Assembly (NCBI GenBank): GCA_036557885.1
Contig: DATBGS010000177.1
Span: 1-22,276 of the forward strand
Direction: 5' to 3'
DNA length: 22,276 nucleotides
DNA from: DATBGS01 sp036557885
GTDB taxonomy: Bacteria > Chloroflexota > Ktedonobacteria > Ktedonobacterales > DATBGS01
The stretch's first letter is position 1. Every line of letters starts with the position of its first letter. A model generated the notes under the pieces. That model was not told the DNA's origin, did no database searches, and saw nothing but the letters and a program-made list of their open reading frames with translations. Shown here one piece after another: positions 1 to 7,057 of the stretch. Both the position numbers and the translations under genes were made by a program.

Positions 1-531
1 CGGGGAGCACAGGCGCTCACACAGGGCGTGCACCCGCAGCAATAAGAGCGCCAGCCCCCGATGCTGTTCGCGCCAGCAAGCCCGCTGGCGCTCGTACGAA
101 CGCCCGGCCTGCACCGCCAGCCGCACCGCCTGCTCCAGCCGCTCAAATACCTCCAGGCACACATCTCCGCTGGGCAGGCGGTTCAGGTACGCTGGCGGGT
201 AGGGATGTTGGTAGAGGTCCAGCCGGTTGCCCCGCTCGGCGCGGCGCCCACCGTTGGCACGCTTCTTCTGCTGGCGGCGCTGTCGGGCGTGAGTGAGCAG
301 GTCAAGGAAGGTGGTGGCGAGCAGGTGGGAGGCGGGGCTGGCGTCGCTGAGGGCTTCCAGCTTCAGCCCCTTCAGGTGCGAGAGATCGGGCGCGGGGGCG
401 GCCTCGCCCTGGCCGAGGGTGAGCACGGCTACGAGCAGGTCGTAGAGGGAGAGCAGCGGAGCGGGGGTTGGGGCTGGCGCGGCCAGCGTGGTCGTGGGTG
501 GGGTCGTCGGAGTGGTGGTGGTCGTGGACAT
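1..531 (-). CDS. Unknown protein, paralogue of the 17091-17900 gene (5' part only)
   Basis: This reading frame is open on the minus strand from an ATG at 531 to the window edge, giving 177 codons without a stop. The start is set by AAGGAACC placed eight bases before the ATG. The protein opens with a Thr/Pro-rich stretch, then LSLYDLLVAVLTL, a basic QQKKR patch followed by GGRRAERGNR, and a helical Arg-rich part ending in LLLLRVHALCERL. The same order of blocks occurs in the gene at 17091-17900 (LSLVDLFRLYLTL, a GGKANPNRYR block, VLLRIVRMCKTL), so I infer the two are diverged paralogues. The leaders are also related. No known domain or catalytic motif is recognised and I assign no function. 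The C-terminus lies outside the window. Confidence 0.7.
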   Translation of the reverse strand, partial: MSTTTTTPTTPPTTTLAAPAPTPAPLLSLYDLLVAVLTLGQGEAAPAPDLSHLKGLKLEALSDASPASHLLATTFLDLLTHARQRRQQKKRANGGRRAERGNRLDLYQHPYPPAYLNRLPSGDVCLEVFERLEQAVRLAVQAGRSYERQRACWREQHRGLALLLLRVHALCERLCSP

Positions 532-802
532 GGAGCAGGTTCCTTTCTCACCCCTTAGGGGTATTTCAGGGCTGCCCACAGCGCACACAGGGGCCTTGTT
601 CGTCTGGTCCAGGGGAGGGAAAGCAGGGTGGGAGCACTGCGGGATGAGCCGCTATAATGCCCCCGCTTTCCGCCCTGGATTTTCGCCCAGGCGGGAGGTA
701 GTGTGGCGCGGGGCGTGTAAACTAACACACCTGCGTCAGCCGTTTCCTCAATGCAGTTGTACGAAGAAAGAAGAAAGTCGTGAGGGAAACGGTCAACTCG
801 GT
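532..802 (-). promoter_or_regulatory. Long structured leader RNA, shared with the 17901-18143 leader
   Basis: Between the promoter and the ATG at 531 lie about 270 transcribed bases. In transcript order there is a stem pairing 781-792 with 740-750 (one bulge), then the sequence AAACGGCTGACGC, then a 7-bp hairpin at 712-731 (GGUGUGU/ACACGCC, loop UAGUUU), then CGCGCCACA, then a hairpin at 670-694 with a CCUGG/CCAGG core. The same elements in the same order precede the paralogue at 17900, and the closing pair of the 7-bp stem is U-A here but A-U there. That is consistent with a conserved cis-acting RNA. It does not match any riboswitch consensus I know. Confidence 0.6.
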
Positions 803-808
803 AGAAAG

Positions 809-837
809 AGTATAACCGAACGTGCGCTAAAAGTCAA
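809..837 (-). promoter_or_regulatory. Sigma70-type promoter for the gene at 1-531
   Basis: Read on the minus strand, TTGACT (832-837) and TATACT (809-814) are separated by exactly 17 bases. The start of transcription is expected near 802. Confidence 0.75.
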
Positions 838-879
838 GAGGCTGGCTGGCGATTGATGGGGTTCTCCCATTCCCCACGA

Positions 880-1220
880 GGGCTGGCGGTTAAAAGCCGC
901 GCCTAAGGGCGTCTGCGGACGCCACCCCTAAGACAGAAGGGCACGGCGGCAAGTCCGCCTGCGCGGACTCCCCACCCCAGGTACGCCAACCGCCGCATCG
1001 GGAGGGGGGAGTAGGCGACGGAGGCTGGCGACTAAAGATCCCCAAAGGGGCAAGCTGCGCCTAAGGGCCTGCGGCCACGAAGTCCGCCTTCGCGGACTAG
1101 GACGAACGCTGGCGTACCTGGGGAGGGGAACCTGCGCAGGCAGGTTTGGTGGCGTCCGCAGACGCCCTTAGGCGCAGCTTGCCCCTTTGGGGATCTTTAG
1201 TCGCCAGCCTCCGTCGCCTA
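880..1220. repeat. Composite inverted-repeat element, copy A
   Basis: This non-coding block is built from GC-rich modules beginning GGCTGGCG and running into CGCCTAAGGGC. A perfect 57-bp inverted repeat (1012-1068 against 1164-1220) flanks a 95-bp centre, and a second 14-bp inverted repeat lies at 975-988 and 1110-1123. Bases 1146-1210 are identical, on the opposite strand, to 4514-4578. Small hairpins built on GTCCGC/GCGGAC occur inside. The block resembles a MITE or large REP-type element. No transposase is encoded. Confidence 0.75.
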
Positions 1221-1625
1221 CCTCATTGGTACAACCTCATGAACCGCCAACGGCTCTTTGTGGTATATTTGAGCTATCTTCTCAGGAGGTTTGCGGCTCG
1301 CATGTCAGAGACAGTGACCACGCCGGACAGATAAGAGCACCAGAACACCACAACGCTCAACGCTATCGCCAGTTGGCACCGCTGCTGGTTGCCAACTGCT
1401 TTCTGGTTGTTGCCGCTTGCCTGTGGTCTATGCTCCCTCTGCCGATGTGATGAACGCTGGTCATCAGGCGCGAGTTCAGCCTTGCTGCTTCTCTCACTCC
1501 CCGGTCCCTGTTCCCACATCTGGTACTCCAGGCGCCTGCGCGCCGCCTTGCTGTGCGCAGCGCTGGCGCCATGAGCGGCGCGGAGCAGTGCGCAAGGCAA
1601 GGGGCAGCCTGAGGAGAAAACACCC
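1221..1625. other. Non-coding stretch before trmB
   Basis: I see no convincing gene here. The first 30 bases continue the similarity to the copy B repeat near 4480. An AGGAGG at 1284-1289 precedes an 11-codon frame (1302-1334), but the 12-base gap makes a leader peptide doubtful. A GC-rich inverted repeat (GGCGCC at 1531-1536 and 1565-1570, with TGCGC/GCGCA inside) could form a hairpin upstream of trmB. No strong promoter could be placed for trmB. Confidence 0.4.
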
Positions 1626-2306
1626 ATGCCCAGGAGATTGCTCTCCCGGCAGATTCGCCCCCGGCCCCTGGATGACGAAGAGATGGAACGCTACCTGCGC
1701 GTGTACGACGCCAGAGGGCTGTATCACCAACCGGAGCGCTTTCCCCGGCTCTGCTCGCGGGAACTTTTTGGCAACGACGCGCCGCTCGAACTGGAGGTGG
1801 GCTGTGGGACGGCGGAGTTCCTTTGTTCCCTGGCATCCAAAGAGCCAGAGGCCAACTTCGTCGGCGTAGACGTTGCGCGCCGCCCGCTGGACAAAGCTAT
1901 CGCAGTGGCGAGCGCGCTTCAGTTGCGCAATGTGCGCTTTCTGCACGCCAATTTTACCCTGCTCTCTCCCTTGCTGGAACCGTGTTCACTGCGGCAGGTG
2001 TACGTGCACTTTCCCGATCCCAACACGCGCCCAAAGTTTCACAAGCGCAAGCTGGTGACGCCCGCGTTTCTTGATGCCATCCATCGGGCGCTCATCTGTG
2101 GGGGCGGGCTGAGCCTGATGACCGATCATCCCGCTTTGTTTGAGGAACTGCTGGCCGTCGTCGAGGCGGAGAGCCGGTTGCAAAAGACCCACGCTGAGCG
2201 CTACCTGATTGGGTTTGAGTCAGAGGTCAAGTCGCGCTTTCAGCGCATCTGGGAGCGGCACGGCCTGCCTATTCTGCGTCTGGAGGTGCGCAAAACGCAG
2301 GCGTAA
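1626..2306 (+). CDS. trmB: tRNA (guanine-N7-)-methyltransferase TrmB
   Basis: TrmB uses S-adenosylmethionine to methylate N7 of guanine 46 in tRNA. The 226-residue protein has the Rossmann-fold motif I LEVGCGTAEFL at about residues 55-65, an acidic VGVDV strand end at about 79-83, and the family motif VHFPDPNTRPKFHKRKL at about 127-143. The usual form of this last motif is FPDPWPKKRHHKRR, so this member departs from it at the tryptophan and first lysines but keeps the proline/aspartate core. The length is normal. GAGGAG nine bases before the ATG supports the start. It appears to be a single-gene unit, convergent with the phosphotransferase downstream. Confidence 0.9.
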   Translation: MPRRLLSRQIRPRPLDDEEMERYLRVYDARGLYHQPERFPRLCSRELFGNDAPLELEVGCGTAEFLCSLASKEPEANFVGVDVARRPLDKAIAVASALQLRNVRFLHANFTLLSPLLEPCSLRQVYVHFPDPNTRPKFHKRKLVTPAFLDAIHRALICGGGLSLMTDHPALFEELLAVVEAESRLQKTHAERYLIGFESEVKSRFQRIWERHGLPILRLEVRKTQA

Positions 2307-2316
2307 TCTAGGATGC

Positions 2317-2398
2317 CCCGCGTGTATCCCCGGCAGGGACGCCGGGGGTACGTTCCCCGGCACCCTAAGACAGAAGGGCAGGCGGAGGCCGGGGCTAC
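2317..2398. repeat. REP-like palindromic repeat between convergent genes
   Basis: This block contains the pair GTATCCCCGGC / GCCGGGGGTAC and then CACCCTAAGACAGAAGGGCA followed by GGCGGAGGCCGGGGCTACAAGC. The second part recurs almost unchanged in inverted orientation at 15429-15474, and its CCTAAGACAGAAGGGCA core also occurs at about 929-945. It may act as a terminator for trmB and the convergent phosphotransferase. Confidence 0.65.
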
Positions 2399-2407
2399 AA
2401 GCGGGGG

Positions 2408-3442
2408 TCAGGGGGCGAGGTGGGCTGCTGCTGCATAGGCGGCGGCAAGAGAGCTATTGCTTCTTCCCGCCAGGTTCACCTCAAACCACTGGGCGGCCTC
2501 CGCCCTGGTTTCCTCAGACCAATCGTCGCGGAAACACGCGCCCTGGGCATATTCGATCAGGTCTTGCACGACCCGCTCCCAGAGATAATACGTCAGGGCC
2601 GTCCAATCCACGTCTCGCTGTCCATACCCCTCCCAAAATGCTTCGGCGTGTGGTCCCCGGATAAAGATGAAATCGCGCTCTTTGGGCGCCAGCATGACCT
2701 CATCCCAATCAAGCACAAACACGCGCCCGGCCCGATCACGGAGCAAGTTGGCGGCATGCAGGTCGGCGTGGCAGATCACGCGGGGCAAGGGGCGCGCCTG
2801 GAGCGCGGCTGCCAGCTTTTCCAGCGTGGCTACTCCGGTGGCAATCGTGGCCTGATGCGCCACCCACGAGGCACACACCGCGCGTGCCGGGGCGCTGCCC
2901 TCGCGCAGCGCGGGGAGGTGGTCGTTCTCAAAGGCGCGCACCCACCGAGTGTATGCGGTGGGGTCGAAGGTTTCCTGGCGCAGGGACGCGAAGCCTTCAG
3001 GGGGGAGCGGGGACTGATGAATGCGCCGGAAGATGGCGCCCGCTTCCTTCCACTGCGCTGGCGTCATCCCGTTCCAATCGGTGTCACCCTCAAGAAACGG
3101 GTACACGAGCACCGTCCACTGCTCCAGCGTTGCCCATAAGGAGCCGCTTTTCGTGGGAAGGGGAGCGACGACGGCGTTGACTCCCTGCTCGTGAAGATAG
3201 CGCGGCACCAGGCAGGCTGGCTCGTAGAGCGGCCTCGATGAGACTTTCAAGAGATAGGCTGTGCCTTGCTTGCTCACCACCCGATACACCCCGGCGTTGT
3301 AATCATGTCCCAGCGGGAGAAACTCCAGCGCAGCGGGGGAGAGGGCGTACTGATCTTCTAAACAGGCATGCAGGCGGTCTTGGGAAATGCTGGGCGGTTC
3401 ACGTTGGCTCATAGGGTCTTTGTTTTCCTCGTGGCTCGTCAT
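2408..3442 (-). CDS. Aminoglycoside phosphotransferase family protein, APH(9)-like
   Basis: The protein has the APH (PF01636) fold signature. The catalytic-loop motif VICHADLHAANLL carries the Asp base and the metal-binding Asn, and is followed by VLDWDEVMLAPKERDF, where the DWD aspartate binds metal. The N-lobe has a beta-strand lysine in AYLLKVSSR. The DEVMLAPKERDF wording resembles spectinomycin 9-phosphotransferases, so an ATP-dependent small-molecule kinase is likely, but the substrate is unknown. The start is uncertain: the ATG at 3442 has GAGGG very close upstream, while an in-frame ATG at 3412 has GAGGAA about 12 bases away. Longer in-frame starts run over the divergent amidase promoter and are less likely. 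Confidence 0.8.
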   Translation of the reverse strand: MTSHEENKDPMSQREPPSISQDRLHACLEDQYALSPAALEFLPLGHDYNAGVYRVVSKQGTAYLLKVSSRPLYEPACLVPRYLHEQGVNAVVAPLPTKSGSLWATLEQWTVLVYPFLEGDTDWNGMTPAQWKEAGAIFRRIHQSPLPPEGFASLRQETFDPTAYTRWVRAFENDHLPALREGSAPARAVCASWVAHQATIATGVATLEKLAAALQARPLPRVICHADLHAANLLRDRAGRVFVLDWDEVMLAPKERDFIFIRGPHAEAFWEGYGQRDVDWTALTYYLWERVVQDLIEYAQGACFRDDWSEETRAEAAQWFEVNLAGRSNSSLAAAYAAAAHLAP

Positions 3443-3466
3443 GTGCCCTCTGCGGGAGCGCCTCAC

Positions 3467-3495
3467 TTGACCGGGCGCCTCTTCCATGCTATAGT
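3467..3495 (+). promoter_or_regulatory. Sigma70-type promoter for the amidase gene
   Basis: TTGACC at 3467-3472 and TATAGT at 3490-3495 are separated by 17 bases. The promoter lies just upstream of the divergent phosphotransferase start and leaves a leader of about 90 bases before the amidase. Confidence 0.7.
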
Positions 3496-3593
3496 GCGCG
3501 GCAGCAGCCAGCATGCCATGCCACAAGACAGGAGCAAGCGGCCAAAAGAGGTGCGGTCATAAAGGCATTCTACCACGACAGAAAGAGGTACTG

Positions 3594-4487
3594 ATGAGCG
3601 CAGAATATCCGGGTGCGACGTATGTCCCCTGCCCAGGGTTTGGCTTCCCCAACGGTTCACGCGGCAGACTCGGCCACGTCGTGCGCTGGATTATCCTGCA
3701 TGGCACGGCCTCTGGCGATGGCACAGCGGAGGAGCAGGCGCGCTTCTTTTCCAGAACGGCGAAGCATGGCGTACATTTTGTGATTGGCAAAGACGGCAAG
3801 GTGATTCAACTGGTGGCGCTGGCCGACGCTGCCTATGGCAACGGCATTCTTCAGCAGCCCCATGATAGCTGGTGGACGGCTTCTGTCAATCCAAATCTGG
3901 TCACGGTGAGCATCGAGCATTGTAAGGTCAAACACGATAACAGCGATGTGCTGACCCCAGAGCAGCAGGCGGCTTCGTTCAAGCTGGTCAAGTGGCTCTG
4001 CGAGCACTTCAACATCCCAGGACGCAAGGCCGACGCCAGCGGCGGCATTACCGGCCATTTCTCGATTGAAGGCATTGATCGCAAGCATTGCCCAGGCCCC
4101 TATCCCTGGGACGCGCTCTTTGATTTCCTCGGAGGTTCTATGGTCCCACAAGGTCCGTTTGTCTTCCCGACGATTGGCAAAGAGATTCCAACGGGCACGA
4201 CCTTTCGCCAGATCATCACGGGGTTTGGCCTGACTGATTCCGACTTCACCACGATCAACGACTGGGCCAAAAACTACAATCTGGAACTGCCCATCCAGGA
4301 CGGCACCGAGGTCAAACTGCCGGGGTATGTCGTGACCGCGCCAGCAGGCGTGGATGCTACCCTCCAGCAGCTTCAGGCGGCCAATACCAGCTTGCAGAAC
4401 CAACTGCAAGCCGCAGAAGCGCGCGCCAGCGCGCTCCAGCAGCAATTGGACGCGCTCCAGAAAACCCCGCCCGCTGCCGATTCATAA
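3594..4487 (+). CDS. N-acetylmuramoyl-L-alanine amidase (Amidase_2) with coiled-coil tail
   Basis: The 297-residue protein starts at an ATG preceded by AAGAGGTACTG. Its first 180 residues form an Amidase_2 (PF01510) domain: WIILHGTASG supplies the zinc-ligand His36, SIEH has Glu108, and TGHFS (His155) with KHCPGP (Cys166) matches the second histidine and the cysteine ligand of T7-lysozyme-type amidases. Such enzymes cut the bond between muramic acid and L-Ala in peptidoglycan. A linker region of about 75 residues is followed by a Gln/Ala-rich coiled coil (about 255-290). There is no signal peptide or membrane segment, which resembles phage-type endolysins, but no phage genes are adjacent. The final codons coincide with the edge of a dispersed repeat. 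Confidence 0.85.
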   Translation: MSAEYPGATYVPCPGFGFPNGSRGRLGHVVRWIILHGTASGDGTAEEQARFFSRTAKHGVHFVIGKDGKVIQLVALADAAYGNGILQQPHDSWWTASVNPNLVTVSIEHCKVKHDNSDVLTPEQQAASFKLVKWLCEHFNIPGRKADASGGITGHFSIEGIDRKHCPGPYPWDALFDFLGGSMVPQGPFVFPTIGKEIPTGTTFRQIITGFGLTDSDFTTINDWAKNYNLELPIQDGTEVKLPGYVVTAPAGVDATLQQLQAANTSLQNQLQAAEARASALQQQLDALQKTPPAADS

Positions 4488-4696
4488 AGTTTTGGCAATG
4501 AGGTAGGCCACGCAGGCTGGCGACTAAAGATCCCCAAAGGGGCAAGCTGCGCCTAAGGGCGTCTGCGGACGCCACCAAGTCCCTCTTCAGGGACTCCCCA
4601 CCCCAGGGACGCTATCCTTCGTCCTAGTCCGCGTAGGCGGACTTCGTGGCAGCGAAGCTGCCACTAGGCGCGGTTTGAACCGCCAGCCCTCGTTCG
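4478..4696. repeat. Composite inverted-repeat element, copy B
   Basis: Bases 4514-4578 are identical to the reverse complement of 1146-1210. Looser similarity extends left across the amidase stop codon (to about 4478). The right end (GCGGTTTGAACCGCCAGCCCTCG) is an inverted, diverged copy of the left end of copy A at about 880. Internal hairpins include AGTCCCTCTTCAGGGACT (4577-4594), AGTCCGC..GCGGACT, and GGCAGCGAAGCTGCC. It has no coding capacity. Confidence 0.75.
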
Positions 4697-4723
4697 CGGG
4701 TTAAACGGCGGTACGGGCGGCAG

Positions 4724-5716
4724 CTATGCAAGGGCAAACTGCGCTGCAAGATAGCCCGCATAGAGCAGCAGCAGGAATAAGCCGATGCGCCAGTGTAACT
4801 GCCTGCGAAAGAGCAGCAGGCAGAGCAGCGCGGCGCTGGCGAGCATGGCGGGCACGTCGAACGAGAGCGTTTTGCCGCTGGCCGCCAGCGGCCCGGCAAA
4901 CGCCGCCAGTCCCAGCACGAGCGTGAGCAAGAAGATATTGCTGCCAACGGCGTTGGCGGCCACCAGCCCGCCCTGCTGCTTCAGGCCACCCATCAGGCTG
5001 ATGGCTTTGTCGGGCAGGGTCGTGCCGATGGCAACAATCGTCAGGCCAATCACGGTTTCGGAGAGGCCGAGGGCGCGGGCTGCGTAGACGGCTGGCTCCA
5101 CCACCAGCCACGCGCCCAGCGAGACGAGCACCAGCCCCAGGACCACAAAAGCGACCTGTGCGAGCAGCGGACGGCGCTGCATCTCTTCGCGCTCATCGGC
5201 TTCGTCGTCCTCATCGGGCAACGGCTGTGCCAGTCCCCGGCGAATCAGCAGGACAATCACGATGAGATAGGCGATGAATACGCCGATGAGCGCGCCGCCC
5301 AGCGGCGCAGTGATGGGGCCGCGTGCCAGCAGCGCGGCGGCCAGCAGCGTCACCGCAAGCAGAGCCAGGCCGTACCAGCGCGTTTCGCGTTCCAGGCGCA
5401 GCGGCTTCTGCCCAAAGAGTCCCAGCGGAAACGACCCCAGGATATTCGCAATGGTCGAGCCGATGATGTCGCCCAGGGCAATGCCGCCATGCCCGCCGAG
5501 GACGGCCACCAGCACCACTACCAATTCTTCCCATTCGCCGCCAGCCGTCAGCAATCCCACCACGATCTGCGGGGCGCGCAGGCGCGCTGCCAGGGCAGCA
5601 GCGGCGTCCGTGAACCAGTCGGCGCCGCGCTCCAGCAGCGCCAGACCAGCCAGAAAACAGGCGATATAGGCCAGCGCCCGCCAGGGCAGCGGCAGCAAAT
5701 CAACAAAAGGCAGCAT
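4724..5716 (-). CDS. Sodium/calcium exchanger family membrane protein (CaCA superfamily)
   Basis: The 330-residue protein has about ten hydrophobic segments arranged as two Na_Ca_ex (PF01699) halves around an acidic cytoplasmic linker (PDEDDEADEREEMQRR). The second alpha-repeat is recognisable as GLTIVAIGTTLPDKA followed by ANAVGSNIF. The first, VVGLLTAGGEWEEL followed by GDIIGSTIANILG, lacks the usual GTSxPE and has GGEWEE in its place, while the second has Asp in place of the usual Glu. It probably exchanges Ca2+ or another cation against Na+ or H+ across the cytoplasmic membrane, but the altered sites leave ion choice open. AAGGGG precedes the ATG. It is transcribed divergently from the small membrane protein at 5812. 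Confidence 0.85.
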   Translation of the reverse strand: MLPFVDLLPLPWRALAYIACFLAGLALLERGADWFTDAAAALAARLRAPQIVVGLLTAGGEWEELVVVLVAVLGGHGGIALGDIIGSTIANILGSFPLGLFGQKPLRLERETRWYGLALLAVTLLAAALLARGPITAPLGGALIGVFIAYLIVIVLLIRRGLAQPLPDEDDEADEREEMQRRPLLAQVAFVVLGLVLVSLGAWLVVEPAVYAARALGLSETVIGLTIVAIGTTLPDKAISLMGGLKQQGGLVAANAVGSNIFLLTLVLGLAAFAGPLAASGKTLSFDVPAMLASAALLCLLLFRRQLHWRIGLFLLLLYAGYLAAQFALA

Positions 5717-5727
5717 GGAGTTTCCCC

Positions 5728-5756
5728 TTGATTTTCATGGGCCATTTCGCTACAAT
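5728..5756 (+). promoter_or_regulatory. Sigma70-type promoter for the gene at 5812
   Basis: TTGATT (5728-5733) and TACAAT (5751-5756) are spaced by 17 bases. The -35 starts 12 bases from the ATG of the divergent exchanger gene. Confidence 0.7.
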
Positions 5757-5811
5757 AGCGGCTAGAAGATACTATCTGCAATCTCGCCTCTGCATATAAG
5801 GAGTCTTTCTG

Positions 5812-6201
5812 ATGGGTCATAAAATTACCGCAGGCAAGCCCGTTGCCAGTGTGCTTGTCACGCTGCTGTGGATTGTTGGATTTGTGGCGATCCCTTCGGT
5901 TTCCTGGCATATCCCCGATGATCCCAAAAACTACGCGCTGGCGCTCAACCTCAAATGGATATGGATTGTGCTTTTTGCGGTCATCTGGCTGATGTTCCAG
6001 TTGTTCTGGAATAGCTCCAAGGAAACCAGCCGACTTTCGATGGCCGTCTCCTTCACGCTGCTCTGGCTGGCGCTGGTCTTCTTCTTCCCGTTCAAAGACC
6101 CCAACATTGAAAGCCAGGCTGGGGCTGCCGCGTTCTTTGCGCTGGCAAGCGGGCTTGGCGTCGTGCTGGTCTGGACACGCTTCTTATCGGATGAAGTCTA
6201 G
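5812..6201 (+). CDS. Small four-TM membrane protein of unknown function
   Basis: The 129-residue protein starts at an ATG behind AAGGAGTCTTTCTG and is preceded by a good promoter. It has four hydrophobic segments at about residues 10-30, 46-65, 78-95 and 103-122, with a short loop (WHIPDDPKNYALALN) between the first two that is likely outside or in the membrane interface. No domain is recognised. The gene forms its own transcription unit, with a strong terminator 13 bases after the stop. Confidence 0.8.
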   Translation: MGHKITAGKPVASVLVTLLWIVGFVAIPSVSWHIPDDPKNYALALNLKWIWIVLFAVIWLMFQLFWNSSKETSRLSMAVSFTLLWLALVFFFPFKDPNIESQAGAAAFFALASGLGVVLVWTRFLSDEV

Positions 6202-6214
6202 GGAAGCAGAATAG

Positions 6215-6257
6215 AAAAAGAGAGGCGCTCACCGTTGTGGTGAGCGCCTCTCTTTTT
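6215..6257. terminator. Bidirectional intrinsic terminator
   Basis: A perfect 19-bp inverted repeat (6215-6233 and 6239-6257) with a GTTGT loop has a GC-rich core (GAGGCGCTCACC) flanked by A5 on the left and T5 on the right. It can end transcription from the gene at 5812 and from the minus-strand regulator gene at 6324. Confidence 0.9.
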
Positions 6258-6295
6258 GTGGCGCCCCTCAAAGCAGGGGCAAGCGCCGCACCCTT

Positions 6296-6332
6296 CCCCG
6301 CCCCGGCGGGCTAGCAGCCCGCGCTACAAGCT
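6296..6332. repeat. REP-like palindrome running into a stop codon
   Basis: CCCGCCCCGGCGGGC is followed by GCCCGCGCTACAAGC, a degenerate copy of the REP-like family. On the minus strand its edge reads GCTTGTAGC, and the TAG stop of the CGNR regulator lies within that sequence. Confidence 0.5.
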
Positions 6333-6968
6333 TTCTGAGTTTGCGCGGTGTTTGTGATAGTGGCGTTTGGCCTTGGCGCGGTTGCCGCAGCTTTGCATAT
6401 CGCACCACTGGCGGCTGCGGTTGCGGCTGGTATCCATAAACAGCCAGCTACAATTGTCCCCCGCGCATTCGCGCACGCGCTCGCGCTCCTCGCAGGTCAG
6501 CAGATCTGCTGCTGAGCGCGCCACCGGCCAGAGGACGCGATCAAGGGCAGGCGCTTCTGCCCAGGACCAGACGACCTGCTCGCCCTCCAGTGCCAACCGC
6601 GCCTGGGCCAGCCCTGGCGCCAGGGCCGCGTTGATGTCGCCCAGGTCGTCAGCATCGGGCGCGTCGCCCCCGGCAATATCAGAAAACACGCGATAGATGG
6701 CCTCGCGCAGCACAATGGCCCGCGCCAATACTTGCTCAGCCTTTTGGGGCTGCGCCTCGGCAAGCGCCAAAAGTTGCCGCGCCTGGCCTTCTTCCAGCAC
6801 GCCCGCCTGCTGGCCCCAGGCAACGAGCGCGTCATAGCGGGTGAAGTGGTCAACTTCGGGCTTGCTGGCGGGCGCGCGATATTCAGCGGTGTTGGCAAAA
6901 TCCAGGCAGAGCTTCCCGCCGGTCAGCGAAAAGTCGTGTTCTGTGTGGTTGTGTTGTTCATCTTCCAT
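6324..6968 (-). CDS. CGNR zinc-finger transcriptional regulator (ABATE domain)
   Basis: This is a 214-residue member of the ABATE/CGNR family, usually described as stress-linked transcriptional regulators. The N-terminus has the family opening FSLTGGKLCLDFANT (about residues 13-27). The C-terminus is the zf-CGNR (PF11706) zinc finger: ECAGDNCSWLFMDTSRNRSR, then WCDMQSCGNRAKAKRHYHK, with four cysteines and the name-giving CGNR. The ATG at 6968 has GGAG ten bases upstream; a TTG two codons earlier is an alternative. It is transcribed away from the small-protein operon at 7116, and the two promoters overlap around a palindrome, so it may control itself and that operon. Confidence 0.88.
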   Translation of the reverse strand: MEDEQHNHTEHDFSLTGGKLCLDFANTAEYRAPASKPEVDHFTRYDALVAWGQQAGVLEEGQARQLLALAEAQPQKAEQVLARAIVLREAIYRVFSDIAGGDAPDADDLGDINAALAPGLAQARLALEGEQVVWSWAEAPALDRVLWPVARSAADLLTCEERERVRECAGDNCSWLFMDTSRNRSRQWCDMQSCGNRAKAKRHYHKHRANSESL

Positions 6969-7013
6969 TTTCAAGAATCTCCGCTCTTTGGTGCTCTAAC
7001 CACCAAAAAACTC

Positions 7014-7042
7014 TTGACTAGTTAGATTTTTCCTGTTATAAT
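7014..7042 (+). promoter_or_regulatory. Sigma70 promoter for the small-protein operon
   Basis: TTGACT (7014-7019) and a perfect TATAAT (7037-7042) are spaced by 17 bases. Transcription would start near 7049, about 65 bases before the ATG at 7116. Confidence 0.85.
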
Positions 7043-7051
7043 CTAACTAGT
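7017..7051. promoter_or_regulatory. Perfect 11-bp palindrome, candidate operator
   Basis: ACTAGTTAGAT (7017-7027) and ATCTAACTAGT (7041-7051) are exact inverted repeats separated by 13 bases. They cover the end of the -35, the whole -10 and the expected start site of the rightward promoter, where a bound dimer would block RNA polymerase. Outside them, CTCTTTGGTGCTCTAACC (6985-7002) and GGTTAGAGCAAAGAG (7067-7081) form a second, imperfect dyad. Confidence 0.75.
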
Positions 7052-7057
7052 GATTAC

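Noticed and set aside
61..558. A 165-codon plus-strand frame
   Set aside because: It is antisense to the minus-strand gene at 1-531, which has the better start site, promoter, leader and a paralogue.
532..802. Cobalamin riboswitch, suggested by the GCGCCAC segment
   Set aside because: The surrounding B12-box sequence (AGCCAGGAGACCTGCC type) and the overall arrangement are missing in both leaders.
880..1220. CRISPR-like or integron-like array from the repeated GTCCGC/GCGGAC and GCCTAAGGGC units
   Set aside because: The units are inverted and irregularly spaced with no spacer pattern, and no cas or integrase gene is present.
1146..1334. A 62-codon plus-strand frame, with a similar frame on the minus strand at 4357-4578
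   Set aside because: Both begin with the same residues only because they read through the same dispersed repeat. There is no ribosome binding site at their starts, and the second lies mostly antisense to the amidase gene.
3594..4487. Prophage lysis module suggested by the endolysin-like amidase
   Set aside because: No holin, structural, integrase or other phage genes are adjacent, and the gene has its own promoter between ordinary chromosomal genes.
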